Shown here piece by piece: positions 46,450 to 59,015 of a stretch of DNA of 64,000 nucleotides (position 1 is the first letter of the stretch; the number at the start of each line of letters is the position of its first letter). This stretch comes from Blumeriella jaapii. Its lineage: Eukaryota > Ascomycota > Leotiomycetes > Helotiales > Drepanopezizaceae. The stretch lies in the NCBI GenBank assembly GCA_009599575.1, contig VWND01000029.1, positions 62,001-126,000 of the forward strand, written 5' to 3'. The translations under genes were made by a program, and so were the position numbers. The notes under the pieces were generated by a model that worked only from the letters and a program-made list of their open reading frames with translations, had not been told where the DNA came from and did not search any database.

Positions 46450-49400
46450 GAAAGCTATATTATATACAACGCTCTGGAGCAATCTTTTTTCCTTTTGCTT
46501 TTTTCTAATATATATTAATATTTCGTTTTAAAAAAATACTTTTTAATATTTTATATAAATTTTTAATTTTTAAACGCATATCCAGGCGTCGTTTCGAAAC
46601 AATTTTTTTAAAAAAGAATAATAATTTTCAAATTGCATTTGTACGCTTTAAACTCCTGGTATTATGTTAATTTTTTTTGGCGTTGTAAAAACTTTTTTTT
46701 CAGTTTTAAAAATAATAAATATTGTGATTTTCCTGCTTTTAAATTTTGATATATTAATAAACGCTTTTTTTTTTTTTAATAACTAGATACGCAGTTCTGA
46801 AGTAAAAGGCTTTTAATTGGTCGATATGAAAATATTTAGAAATTGGTTTTTTATTAATTTATTCGAAAATGTAAAATCGTTAATATTCACTTTTTATACT
46901 TAAAATGCGAAAAGGGCCCTTTCAGCTGGGCTTTAGCTTCTGCCCGGCGGCAGTATAATTATATAATATAACTAAAAATTCTGACAGAAACGTTTTTAAA
47001 AGTTAATATTATTTAATATATCGTTCGGCTTTTGTTTTTGCGTTCTTATATCGTTCGTTTTAATAATTCTTTTTTATAAAACTTTCTGATTAGCTAAATG
47101 TTTTAATATTATATTTTTTTATTTTTTAAAATCAGCTGAATTCGCCGACCATAATTTTTCAGAAAATCCACCAGCTTCCAGATTGTTATATATAATTTAG
47201 ACGTAATAGGCTGGGAAAGCAATATTTATCGCAGCACGCGGTTAATATTTCCGATAAATATTAAAAATTAAATATCCGAAATTAGGCATTTTTTTCGCAT
47301 TTGCTTTTAAAAACCACAGATTTTAGCTTTTGCGGAAAAGTTTTTATAATTTTGCTTAATGCACGTTGTATAATATTTACAGCCTTTTTAATTATATTTA
47401 TTAACTTTTTAAAAGCAATAGAAGAATTGGTTCAAAAGACTTTTTTTTTTTTTAGCAAACGTTTTTAGTCGAGCGCTGAAATAACTTTTAAAATCAACGT
47501 AAAAGCTTACCGAAATATTATTATTCGTAAATAATAACGTAAAAGTTTTAATTACTTATTCCGAATTTAATATTAAATATAAATACGCCTAGATAAATCG
47601 AAAAAAATAATCGATAATTATCAGTAAGTATTTATATTTATCAGAAACTTTTGGAAAAAATCCGCAAAAGTCAGCTTTTAATAGTTTTATAAAACCTAAT
47701 ACTATTATTCGTAATAATAATTGAGATTTTTAAGCGGTGCCGAATTTAGCGTATTGCAAACAGCCTTTAATATATAAGCTGATATCCTTGGTAATTAAGG
47801 GCTATTATACGTTTCGAAGCTTTCTTATCGTGATATTAGCTGCGAAGTGTCCATCTTGGTTATAAGCAATTTTAAAAGCTTCCGATATTTAACTAAATAC
47901 CAAGCATTTTTTTATTTTTTTTTTTTTTTATAAATATTATAAAACGTTGTTTTTCCACTTATATTTCGTAGTTTTTTTTTGCAAAATTGCTTTTTTTAAC
48001 TTTGTCGTTGCCTTTTAAATACTTGCTATTTAATAAAAAATTAATAACGTTAGCATATTACTAATAAATCTTATATATTATAAATAAGTTTGTTAAAATC
48101 GTGGCTGATATTTCTGCAATTCGCTTATTTTTTTAGATCGTAATCCCTGCGAATAATAAAAAGGATTCTAATCCTATAATATATTTAATACTTTCAATTG
48201 CATATAAGGCTGTTATAAATTTCTTATTTTGTTTTAAAACTTCTGCTAGCGTTATGATCGTATTAGGGTCGAGCATTTTTCGGATTCTTTTAATCTTTTT
48301 CTTGCTGAATAATATAAATGGATCAGTTATTTTTTTAAGCAATTATTCGTATTTATTTTTTTCATTTTTCCAGCGCTATATAAGATCTTTTATATTTATT
48401 CCGCCGAATTGATTTAAATCAATTTCGTTATATTTTTTTTTTAAAAAAATAGTTTTTAATAAAACGTTAGCGATTTGGTTTCGATTTTTTTTGATATATT
48501 AAATCGAAACATTTAATACTTGCATTTTTGCTGCTTATCGGGCGTATATTTTTTTTTTAAATGGATTCTAAATTCAAAAAGTATATAAATGGTGCATAAT
48601 TAATATATAATACTAAGAGTTTTTCGTAACGCAGCATATAGGCATATTTTCTGCAAAACTCCATCATAACTAATAATTTTTTTTTATAGGTATTATATTA
48701 TCGTTGTGTTTTCGTAAATATAAAACTGTCGTATAATAATAATACCGGTGTGAATTTTCTTTTTTAAACTTATAATATGCAATATTTTTCTGCAAAAGCC
48801 GAAGCATCTGTATATATTTGCACGGATTTAAAAGAAATATGGCCAGCTTTTTCTACTGCTAAGCTGCATTTATTTTTCAGAAAAGAAAAAAAAAATATAG
48901 CTTTTAATAGTTTCTATTTTTAATAGGCATATTCCGTCAATTTATTCAAAAGTTTGGCGATTTCGGCAAAATTTTTTATTTAATTACGAATAATTTGAAT
49001 CGCTTTTAAAAATTACTTTATCTAAATAAAAATCGTTGATACGGATTATAACTGAATTGCGGTCGATTTTTCAGTTTTAATAAAAGCACGATCGGATCGG
49101 TAGCGGATTTCTAAAATTATTATTTTTTTTTTATAAATAGCTTGCACTTTTTAAATAACAATTTTAATTGATTCCAAAATAATTTAAATAATAAATGGTT
49201 TCGTAATATTACAAAAGCAAAGTCGAAGTTAGGCGAATTTAAAAAAATATTATTTATATAAAATCTTAGTTTTTGCAATTTAAAAGTATTTCCGATAATA
49301 TATAAAAAAAAAAAAAAAGGTTCTGAATTATCAAAACCCTGGTTAATTGTATTTTAGGATTTAAATATTTTATTTAATATAATTTTTTATCAGTTCCGTA

Positions 49401-52100
49401 TAAAAAAACGTATTCGATATAACTTTTTAAAGCATACGAATAAATTGCATTTAAAAATGGCCAAATGCAAAAAACGCGTATACGTAGCGGTTATTTAAAT
49501 GTATTTTTATATTTTAATAACCGTGTTTAAAATCAAATTAGCTAAAGACTTTATAAAACGGATTGCCGAAATAAGCTGCATAATCGTTAAATTTAATAAA
49601 AATATAATCCGGGGTTTTTTTTTTTAATTTTCGAATAATCGAAAATTATTCGATATTTTTTTTTATCTGGTCGAAATTCGGCAGATTTGTTAATAAAATA
49701 AAAATAATTGTTTTAATTTGAAAATTTACTATTCGCTATATAAATAAATTCGAAAATTTTATAGCGAATCTTTTTATTTAAAGTTTTATTCAGCCAGGCC
49801 AATTTAACGAAAGTGTATTTCCGATATGCGTTGTTTGCTATTAATAATGCTTTTGGAAATATCCGGTATCGATAAATATACAAGTCAGTATACGGAAACT
49901 TATTAAGGCCGGGTACTGTTAACTTTTCGATACGTATATATCAGTTTTTGTACGTTTTTCAGCTTGTTTGTGAAAATACTATTTTTAAACGTCAATTTAT
50001 ATAAAATTGCCTATTTATTAAGAATTTTATTAATAAGATTTTCTAATAGCAGTTTTATAACTTTTTTTTTTAATAAGAAAAGGCAAAGCTTTTTCAAAAT
50101 CGCCGAAATTGTATTTTAATATAAAAGTGATGGCAGCAGCAGCTATATAAGGTTTTGTTTTTATTTTCGAAAAAAAAAATTTAATTATGCAAATTAAAAG
50201 AAAAAGCGAATTTGGCATATCAGATAATACGTTTAATAATTTTATAATAATAAAGATTGGTTTTATTATAATAAAAAAAAAATAATCTTTTTTTAAATAA
50301 GTTTAACGCCTTTTTAAAGCCAAACAGAAAGTTTAGTTTTCCGAATTTTCTAAATCGGTATAGTCGAAATCGAAAAAGTCGTTTTCGTTAAAATCTTTTT
50401 TTTCGGAATCGGTTGTATCGATATCGTTATTAGCGTCGAAGTCGGGATTCGGTTGAAATTTAACGATTATATTTTTAAAGGATTTTTCGGATTTTTTTAA
50501 TAGATGCAAAACCAGGTTAATAGCGGCGGAAAAGGCAAAAAAAGGTTTTTAAATTATAGTTGCAAATTTTTCCTATATATTTTTTTTAATCGTGATTTTA
50601 CTTTTATAAATATTTATTTTTGCGTTTATTAAATGCAGCTATAATAAGCCCAGAAGTAGACTCAAACTTTTATCGTTAGGCTTAAATTAAGCCCGAATAA
50701 AAGCATAAATATAACGCCAAATGCTTTTTACTCCGAAATTAATTATAACGTATTCGTTTAAGCGATATAGCTTTTCGTTAGCTGTAATATAATTAATATT
50801 TGCGAAGCTTTTCTGTCTGAAATTCTGAATTTCTAGCTTTAACTGCTTGGCCAAATTTCAAAAAATCAAAATAATATTTGCATTTTGGTTTACAAACGAT
50901 ATTTCGAAAAGAAATTGCACTTTTATTTTTTCTTTTTTTTTCTCGATAATAATAAAACCTTTAATTTTCCAGGCTTTTTTATCAGAATAGATATTTAAAA
51001 CCAATTGGATAAAATTAGCAACCAAAAAAATTAGATTTGTTAATTATGCAAAAATATTTTTCGCAGCTTTTTTTTCCGATTTCTGATTTTTTTTTGGTGC
51101 TTAGCTTTCGGAATTATTTGGAAATTTCCGGAAAAAGCTGGAAAAGTTTCAAAAAGTTAATAATAATTTCGAATTTAAAAGCTAAATTTATATATAATTT
51201 ATAAGGCTTTTTTTTGATCGTTCCACAATTTTTTTCAGATATTTCATTTCAGATAAAAACTAGCTTTTTTTGTTACAACTTTTTTAAATTTGGTTTGGCG
51301 TATTAATTTCGCAGCTTAAAATGCACCGTTATTAAAATTTACGATTTTAATTCTTTTTTTTACTTTGTTAATTATAAAAGCATTAATTTAAATATTATTT
51401 TCGGCTATTATAATATATCTCAAATCTTTTGATAAGCTTACAATCCTAAAGTTTTTGCTAGCTGATCTGAAAGCGGCTTTATTTTCGATATATAAATTCT
51501 TATGATTTCCGGTTTATTAAAACAAAATTATAATAGTGCTAATAATAATAAATGTTTTTGTTACAAATATAAAAGCAGCAGTAAAAGCAAAAAATTTTTC
51601 TAAGATTTCTGTGATTCGTAATTAAGCGTTTTTAGCTATAATCGTGGCCATATATTTTATAACAAAAGTTTTTAAAAAAATAATAGCTCTGATATAAGCT
51701 TTTTTTTTATTCCGGCAAAAATGCGTTTTTGCATACAGTTTTAATATGTTTTAATTCGTTATAATTTTAGCAGAAAGTTTCGTTTATACGATTGTATTTT
51801 CTAAATTTATTTACAAAAAGGTTTTTCGACTCGGCATCAGACTTAATAATTGAAATCGATTATTAAAAAATATTCGTCGAGGTTTATGTATTTTCCGAAT
51901 TATTATTATTATTGCTTTCGTTATTTTAAGCTTCGGAATTTTGATTGCGATTATTATTTATAATTATTATTTTTTAATTTTTTATTATTTCGGATATTAA
52001 AAAAAATATAAAACTGCTGTTTTTTTGATTATTGTTTCAGTTTGTTTTTAAGTTAGCACGCGTATTATTCGTATTTTGATTTTGTTAAACTAAGGTTTTA
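46450..52100 (-). pseudogene. pol: E pol remnant (RNase H and integrase readable)
   Basis: RNase H at about 48560-48850 in sense: YTDASAFAEKYCIL, then KKKLLVMMEFCRKYAYMLRY and INYAPFIYFLNLES, matching the Y-T-D-A-S ... K-E-L-L-x-x-V ... T-D-H-x-P-L pattern. Integrase zinc domain at about 47740-47890: DGHFAANITIRKLRNV, then PLITKDISLYIKGCLQYAKF (H and one Cys kept). Integrase core at about 47560-47720: LLKADFCGFFPKVSDKYKYL and IIIDYFFRF (first Asp kept). The frame 48133-48342 (IKYIIGLESFLLFAGITI) is the linker between RNase H and integrase. RT should lie at about 49000-50500 but I could not read its motifs with confidence. Confidence 0.75.
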
Positions 52101-53797
52101 TTGCGATTTTGCTAAAATTAGGCGTTATTTATAGCTGAAACAAATTTTATAATTTGGCCAGGGTTTGTTAATACCAGCGTTTGTTTTTTTAAATATATTC
52201 CACGTATTGCTTTTTTTAATAGGTTGCTATAACGATTGCTATTAATATACTTAAATCTTTTTCTACGAATTCCATTAATTTGTTATAAAGTTTTTTTTTT
52301 ATTAATTTTTGCCTAAATTCTTTTTTAGGTTTTCAGAGCAGACTGAAAAAAGCATAAAATTTCGTATGCTTTTTATAAGCATAAATACAACAGAACGTTG
52401 TTCGACAAAGCGTAAGTTTTTAATTTTTTATTTTTTTATTTTAATTATAAAAATCGTAGTAATAAACTTTAAAATATATCGATCTGAATCCGATTATTGG
52501 TTTTCGTATTAGTTATTTATAGCGTTTTTATCAAAATCTTTTTTATTAGTTTTTTTTTAATAAAGCTAAAATCCGAAAGTAATATTAAAATAAAGTTTTT
52601 TTTTTTTCGTTTTGTATAAAATTACGCATATCACGAAAAACATTAGTTTTTTTTATAAGGTTTTTATTTGTTAAGTACTGGGCTTTTAACTATTTAATAA
52701 TTTCGGTTTTTTTTTTAAGCTTTGGCAGATAAACGGTTAGCTATAATAACGCGCATGCGCAGGTTGCTTTTAAACTTAGAAGCAGCTTTTTTCGTTAAAA
52801 AAATAAATATGGCTTTGAAATATATAAATGGCTTAGGGTTAAATTATTTATTTACTTCGAAGTCGTAGTTTAATTTATTCAGCCAATACTCGGCCGGCAT
52901 TTTTCTATTATAGTTTTTGCATCTTTTAAACCGAGGCATTCTTAAGACGAGCATATTAGGAATTTGTTAAAATATTTTTATTTTTATTTTTTCTCGGTGT
53001 TCTGGTATTTTAAAAAAGTTTGCCTTTAGTTGTCGGTTCAAGTTTTTAATTTGTTTGAACGATAAATCTATACTAAGGCCTTTTATAGCTTTGTCAGACT
53101 GCTTTTTTTCTGCTTTGCTTACGAATGCATTTAAGAATTACTAAAATTTTTAACGGATATCCGATATAAGCTTTTTGAAAATCTCTGCCGATAATTAATT
53201 ATTAGGTTTTGCAAAATCTGGTATGAATATAATAAATAAAATGTTTTTCGATATTGGTCCTGATTATATAAAATAACTTTCGGAATTGGTTGATAGAAAA
53301 GCAAATGTATTTTTTTATTCGTACGCATCTTTTTTTATTAAATGCTAACGTTTTCGATTTTGGCCTTATTCAGACTTTTGCTAAATTAAAGTTTTAAAAA
53401 GCTTTTTATCGTATATATTTAAAACTATAGTTTTTCGTATTATATAAACTTTCTTTTAATAACCCTGTTGTTATCTTTTTTTTGTATAAGTTTTTTTTTT
53501 CTAGCTTTTAAATATTAATATCGATTCTTTTATAAAATTTTGAAATTGTTTTTCGTATCGTAATTCGATAGCGTATTTTATAATTAATAGCGTTTTCGGG
53601 TTTTGTTTTTTTAGTAATATCCTTTTTGTCCTGGGTTCGTTTTTTAATCGATTTCAAATTTTCTTAATAAGATTCTTAAATAAAAGCTTTTTTGAATATT
53701 TCGATTTTCTTTTCCGAATAATAATTCGATTTTTTTAATTTTTGTGCAATAACTCGACTGCGAAAAAAGGCTTGTTCGACTCCTTGCGAAAGGCATC
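52100..53797 (-). pseudogene. gag: E gag-side remnant
   Basis: The first sense frame after the terminal repeat reads FKALTDAFRKESNKPFFAVE at about 53740-53810. The frame 53131-53328 has a Tyr/Gln-rich helical stretch (DQYRKTFYLLYSYQILQNLI). Placement as gag is from position in the element only. Confidence 0.45.
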
Positions 53798-53929
53798 AGT
53801 TAAAGCTTTGAAATATTTCCACGTGGGATGCTTGATTAATCTAGAACTAAATCTACAGAAAACGAAAAAATAGACTATGACCTGTGTAGTCCGTGCTTAA
53901 TAATGGCCTCAGGCCATCAGGCTATCACA
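53798..53929 (-). repeat. 5' terminal repeat (LTR) of E
   Basis: 132 bp, same length as 46275-46406, differing by transitions. Outer end intact (gctatcaca on the + strand, TGTGATAGC in sense), followed directly by the G run of element G. Confidence 0.72.
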
Positions 53930-53940
53930 GGGGGGGGTAG
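53930..53940 (+). promoter_or_regulatory. Right half of the polypurine tract of G
   Basis: gggggggg followed by tag abuts the right LTR of G. Together with cgaaagggggg at 46264-46274 it forms one purine tract split by E. It shows that G reads left to right. Confidence 0.65.
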
Positions 53941-54159
53941 TGTTACGATTCTGGCCGGTGGTGAATTGCCAGTGGTAATTGCCAATGGTAATTGCCAGTA
54001 GTAAATTGGTTTAAGGCTTGCGCACGGACCCCTACCAACCTGTATTTAATAGTTCAGAGCTCCCGTTTACCTTAGAGCTCTTCACCTTAGTATTCAACGT
54101 ACACGCGTATCTTTCGGCCTATATCATTCACCATGATCACCCTTAAGCCAGCTGTCACA
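53941..54159 (+). repeat. Right LTR of G
   Basis: 219 bp, TGTTACGATTCTGGCC to CAGCTGTCACA. It carries three rather than five minisatellite units; otherwise close to 45592-45830. Its right flank is family-X sequence, not the flank of the left LTR, so no target duplication can be found. Confidence 0.85.
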
Positions 54160-56520
54160 GTAATAGCAAACAATCGCTTATTCGAATATAAAAAATTTAT
54201 TATATTTATAAAAACGATTTCGAAAAAAATAAAAATAAAAAACGTAAAAAAGCGCGCCGACATTTCCGAAATTTTTTTTATTCGGAAAAGAAAATTATTC
54301 GCGTCGTTAATAAAAAAAGCACCGCGAATAAAAACAGCCGGAAATCGACGCCGAATTATAAATTTTAAATTAATTAATAAAAAACGCGACGATTTTACGA
54401 AATCAGATTTAAAAAACGCCGGCATTTCGAAAAAAAAAGATTTAAACGATTCTGAATCTGATTTTTCGAAATTAAATATAAATATTAAAAACGTTTATTG
54501 CGTTTAAAAACGTCGTGCTATTACCGCTAATATTTTAGATTTTAATAAAAGCATTTAAAATTTCGATTATTGTACGATTCGATCGAAAAAGCCTAAAAAA
54601 AAATATCGAAATTATCGTAAAAAGAATTATATAAAAAACATAAAATTAAATTATTTTGTTTAAAACTTTCGCTTTCGACGACGAAACGATTTAAAAGTTT
54701 TATTTCGATACTTTTATATAAAAATTAAATAAATCCGTTAGCTTTTTCTTTTTTGTTTCGAACGAAAACTAAATTAAGTTTTTTTCGAAAAATTGCAAAT
54801 ATAATACGCCGAAACAAATAAAAAAAACTTTTAAAAACGGTGACCCGTTTTTATTCGAGTTTTTTTTCGTTAAGAAATTCCGATTTTTTAATTTCGTTTT
54901 TACGAATAACGTTAACGTTAAAAAAAACGGCAAATTCTGTTATTTTTATATACGCTGTTACGCGGCGTACTGCGATTTAATTATAAAAAAAATCGACGTT
55001 GTCGGCTTTGCTAATTAATTCGCTATTATTAAAAATTCGAATTACGACGTGTTCGAAATTAATTTTAATAATCAATTTATATTTCGACGAAAAACTGCGA
55101 AAATTATTTAAGCACGTGCTAAAGCTTATTTGGGCTACGCAAATTTCAAAGCAAATCTCAAAGCTTTTAGCGCGATTATAAAATTCGACTAAAACGTAAA
55201 AAAATAAAAGCAACGAATATTTCTAAAAGCCGATTTTTCTGGCTTTTCGACCGAAAATATATTTTAAAATCTATCCGAACTAAGCTGCGAATTCGTTAAT
55301 TACGTAAGGTTTTATAACGAAAAAAACAAGCTATTATTGCATTTTATAAAAGAAAAAGTAGTTATATATAAGTATTATTTCCGATTAATTAAAACCCAAA
55401 AAGCGCCTACAGCTTTTTTCGCTAATATATTTTACAATTTTATTTAATAAACTTTCAAAATATATTCCGGCTTTTATTTCGCTGTTTTAATTATCCGAAA
55501 CTTTGGAAACTGCCGCTTCGTAGCATATTTTAACGTTCCGATCGTTTTAAATTTCGCTGGTTCCGACCGTATTACGGTTATAAAATTCGATATCGCCGAT
55601 TTTTAAAAAAAAGAAAAAATCGAAAACCTTACCGACGTTATTTTCGATTATTACGTTTTGTTTATATTCGCGTACAATTCGGAAATAATCGAAGCTTATT
55701 TGCAATTATATTACGACGCCAAGCTGATTAAAACCATTTAAAAAAGCCTAGCTTTTTCGTATTTCAGCGCGTTTAAAATAATAACCTCGGTTATTTTATC
55801 GAATTACGAAACCGAAAGCTACGAAATAAAAAATAAAATAATTTTTATTAATTTTTCGATTAAGCAAAAGGTTTTCGTCAAATTTAAAACCTAAAAAACC
55901 GACGGCGCGATGCTAATTTATTCGAATAATTATACGGCGCAAAAATACAAAAATCATTTCGAAAACGACGCTTCGATAAGCTATTTAACGTTATTTGTTT
56001 TGCGACAAAAGCAATTATAATATTTTCGATAATTTCGATTACAAACGATTATTTCCGAATTATTTCGTAAAATAGTTTTTTTTATAAATTTCGGAATTTT
56101 TTTAAAAGTATTCGTCGGTAAACAACCGTAATTCGATTTATTAATTTTACGCGAAGCAAAAGCGTTAATCGGTTTTAATTACGACGAACTAATCGATTAT
56201 TTCTACGATTTTAATATAAAACTTTTCAGCGCTTTTTGCAAAGCGTAAAATTACGTTTAAAAGCTGAAATCTATTATTTACGAAGAAAAATCGTAAAAAG
56301 TATTCGTCGCGGCGATATTTAATAATATTATCGACGAAAAAGCTATCAGAACGTTTGTAAATCTAAACGATATTTCGATTAATATTTTATCGAGCTATTT
56401 TTTAAAAAAGCAGAATAAACAAAGTGATTTAAACGATAAGCGAAACGCTATCTTTCCGCAAAAGTCAACAGCGAAAAAGCTAAGAACGGATTAAAAAACT
56501 AAAAAAATATAAAAGCTAAA
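54160..56520 (+). pseudogene. X2 extra 3' reading frame, second copy
   Basis: Same unknown frame as 9207-11560. The frame 54133-54507 contains KKRADISEIFFIRKRKLFAS and ends LNDSESDFSKLN. Downstream blocks such as AYCDLI (about 54970) and NFGNCRFVAYF (about 55500) are kept. X2 carries acidic residues where X1 has Lys/Asn (DSES versus DFKS), so comparing copies recovers lost residues. Function unknown. Confidence 0.5.
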
Positions 56521-56641
56521 AAGTTCGGTTTTTAAATAATTAGTTTTTAAATTATATAAAATAAATTAAACTGTATTTACTAAAGTTATGTTTTTTTTTG
56601 GTTGTAATTAAAAACGACTACGTATATTATTTAAAACAGGA

Positions 56642-56908
56642 TGTAAAACGGTAATACTTTGTATTAATAAAAGCTAGTAGTTTTAATTATAATTAAGGCA
56701 TAAATCCTTCCGAAACCCTTTGCCACTAACTATTTTTAACAGGTATAAAAGCAAAGTATTTTTTTAGATAGTACCATAGGCACGCAGTCCAATTCATACC
56801 TTTATTCATTTTTCTTTTCCTTTTTTTAATCTTTTTTAGCGAATCCCTAGATTATTTTACCCACCGACATGTGGCCGTATCAGTCTGGTTTTCCTACCTA
56901 TTTTTATA
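56642..56908 (+). repeat. 3' LTR of X2
   Basis: 267 bp, starting with an intact TGTAAAACGG, ending TTTTTATA. The best-preserved copy of the LTR centre (ccaccgacatgtggccgtatcag). Confidence 0.9.
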
Positions 56909-57515
56909 TTAACCAAGTTTATTATTTATCAAAATGGTAGATTTTGAACCAAAGCGTATTACGAGTCAAATCGTATATACGAAAGTCGTTTAGATGCTTT
57001 ACAAGCTTTTTTTCAGCCTTTTGCTGTTTTTTTTTTTTCCACGTTAAAACGCTTTTTTTAGCGTTTTTTTTTTCGATCGGATTAACGATAACGCTCGTTT
57101 TTTTATTTTATATCAGAAAGTTTAAAAAAGCTAATTTGCACGATTTTTTACGAGCCGATCTTCGGTTTTATTTAAAAATCTTTTCAGGCTGATAAATATA
57201 AACGAGGTCGAACCGGCTGAAAATTCGCTTTTTAATAATAATAATAAAAACGAAAATCTTTTTCCAAACGATTTTTAAAACGCATACGAAAAAGTTAAAA
57301 GTTTTTTCGCTAATCGAAAAAACGCTTAAGCCTAAGCAAAGCTTTTTTTTTAGGCGTATTACGCGATATGCGTTATTTTAACGTTCGAAAGCTTTTTAAT
57401 AGCGATTTATTAATAATTTCCGTTATATTTATTAAAAATAGCTTTTCGTATAAAATAAAAACGCTCGCCGATTTTAAAGCGAACGGTTATACGTTGATCG
57501 ATTCGGCGTTAATTA

Positions 57516-57546
<31 letters not shown>

Positions 57547-58021
57547 GATTTAATTTTTCCCGGCTTTTTTTTTTGTAAAAAAGTATAATAAAGCTCGTAG
57601 CTATTTAATTATATATTTTACGCTTTTTAATTTTATTATTAATAATCGAATATAATCGTTTATTTTTTTTTTAATTATTAATTTCGGAAATTATGGTATG
57701 ATTTTAGAAAAAGCTTGGTTGGCCGAATACCAAGTTTTATTAAATTGTAATAAACGCAAGTTTTATTAGCCGAAGTTTTATTTTTTTATAGCTTTTTACG
57801 CTCGTTGTATTAAAGTTTTTTATTTGCATTTTCGAAAGATTTAATTTCGCTATTAAAACGACGCTATAAAACGTAATAAAAATCTTAATTAATTATAGCA
57901 GATTTACGACGTTATGCGAAGCGCGAAAAGGTCGAATTTTATTCGCGGTGCTAATTTCGATAGCGACGCCAATAAAATAATACAAAAAATTATATTATTT
58001 TTCCAGGCTGCCGATCTTTTT

Positions 58022-58055
<34 letters not shown>

Positions 58056-59015
58056 TCGTCAAAACAGCTTTTTCGTTTTACGAAAAACAGTTATATTAAA
58101 AACCGAAGGAAAGCTTTCGCCGCGATGGCCTTTTAGCTTAATATAATCGATAGTTTAAATAAGAAACTTTTTTTTAAAATTTTTAAACGACCAGTTCGAA
58201 AACGAGTCTTTTAATCTACTGCTTATTCAATTTTTATTTGCCAAATTATTATATACGTTTTTAAACTGATTTTTAGAAAAAAAGCAGTTGAAATGTTTTT
58301 AACCTTTTTATACGAGATCGATAAAATACTAAGCGATTTTACGTATAATACTTTTTTTAAAACTTAATTTTACAATTTTTTCGAACGTTTCAAAATTAAT
58401 AAAATATCGATTTCGACTTTTTCAATTAGCTTAGCAGAGCTAATTTCGAATGAATTTTTTTTCGATTTTTTTTTCCGGAGTATAAAAACTTCGAACACGT
58501 GTTTTTTAAGGCCGTTAATAACGAGCTAGCTTTTTACCGGTTTTACGATTATAAAATCGAGTTTATTATAAATGAAAAAAAGTTAAAATACATTTTTTTA
58601 TATAAAATATCGATTTTAAAGCTCGAGATTGTTAAGATTTATTTGCAAAATAATTTTAATAAAAGCTTTATCGAATTTTTTACCGTTTTTTTCGCTGTTT
58701 TAATACTTTTCGCTAAAAAACCCGACGGTTTATTACGTTTTTGTATCGATTATCGAGCTTTTAATAACGTTATTCGTAAGAATCGCTATTTTTTTTTTTA
58801 TCGATAAGACTTTTGCTCGTTTTTCGAAAGCGCGAATTTTTACGAAGCTCGATATTCGTTAAGTTTTTTATAAAATTCGAATGGACTTCGCCAGTAAAAA
58901 ATTGACGACGTTTCGTACGCGTTACGGCGCTTATAAATGTAAAGTTTTATTTTTTGATTTTATTAATAAATTCGCAATTTATTAACGTTATATAAACGAC
59001 GTTTTTTTCGATTAT
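56909..59015 (+). mobile_element. F: central part of an A-family gypsy element
   Basis: Co-linear with A about 25120-27205: end of gag, protease and most of RT. Cut on the left by X2 and on the right at 59016 by the J zone, in the middle of the RT palm. Confidence 0.88.
56944..59015 (+). pseudogene. pol: F gag end, protease and RT remnant
   Basis: gag tail 56944-57192 (NLHDFLRADLRF). Protease 57368-57553 (IKTLADFKANGYTLID). RT frame 58499-58807 (FAKKPDGLLRFCIDYRAFNN) continuing to the lost YxDD box. T runs at 57521-57546 and 58029-58056 are the mutated pyrimidine tracts also seen in A and D. Confidence 0.82.

Larger units (their letters stand above)
46275..53929 (-). mobile_element. E: Ty3/gypsy element inserted in the purine tract of G
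   Basis: Bounded by 132-bp direct repeats (46275-46406 and 53798-53929) and by G runs on both sides (GGGGG target duplication). Sense is -. RNase H and both halves of integrase are readable. In sense orientation the terminal repeat begins TGTGATAGCCTGATGGCC and ends ...GCTTCAACT, which lacks the usual CA, so the inner limit is less sure. Body strongly AT-rich and mutated; the terminal repeats much less. Confidence 0.75.
54160..56908 (+). mobile_element. X2: 3' half of a family-X element
   Basis: Co-linear with X1 from about 9207 to its 3' end: second half of the extra reading frame, purine tract (aaaacagga), and a complete 267-bp LTR. Truncated on the left at the G LTR. It sits in A-family copy F on the right. 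Confidence 0.9.

Noticed and set aside
53798..53830. Anti-T-arm sequence (GGAGTCGAAC in sense) after the E terminal repeat as a tRNA primer site
   Set aside because: The spacing to a possible TGG is wrong for a tRNA acceptor stem, so the resemblance is not enough.
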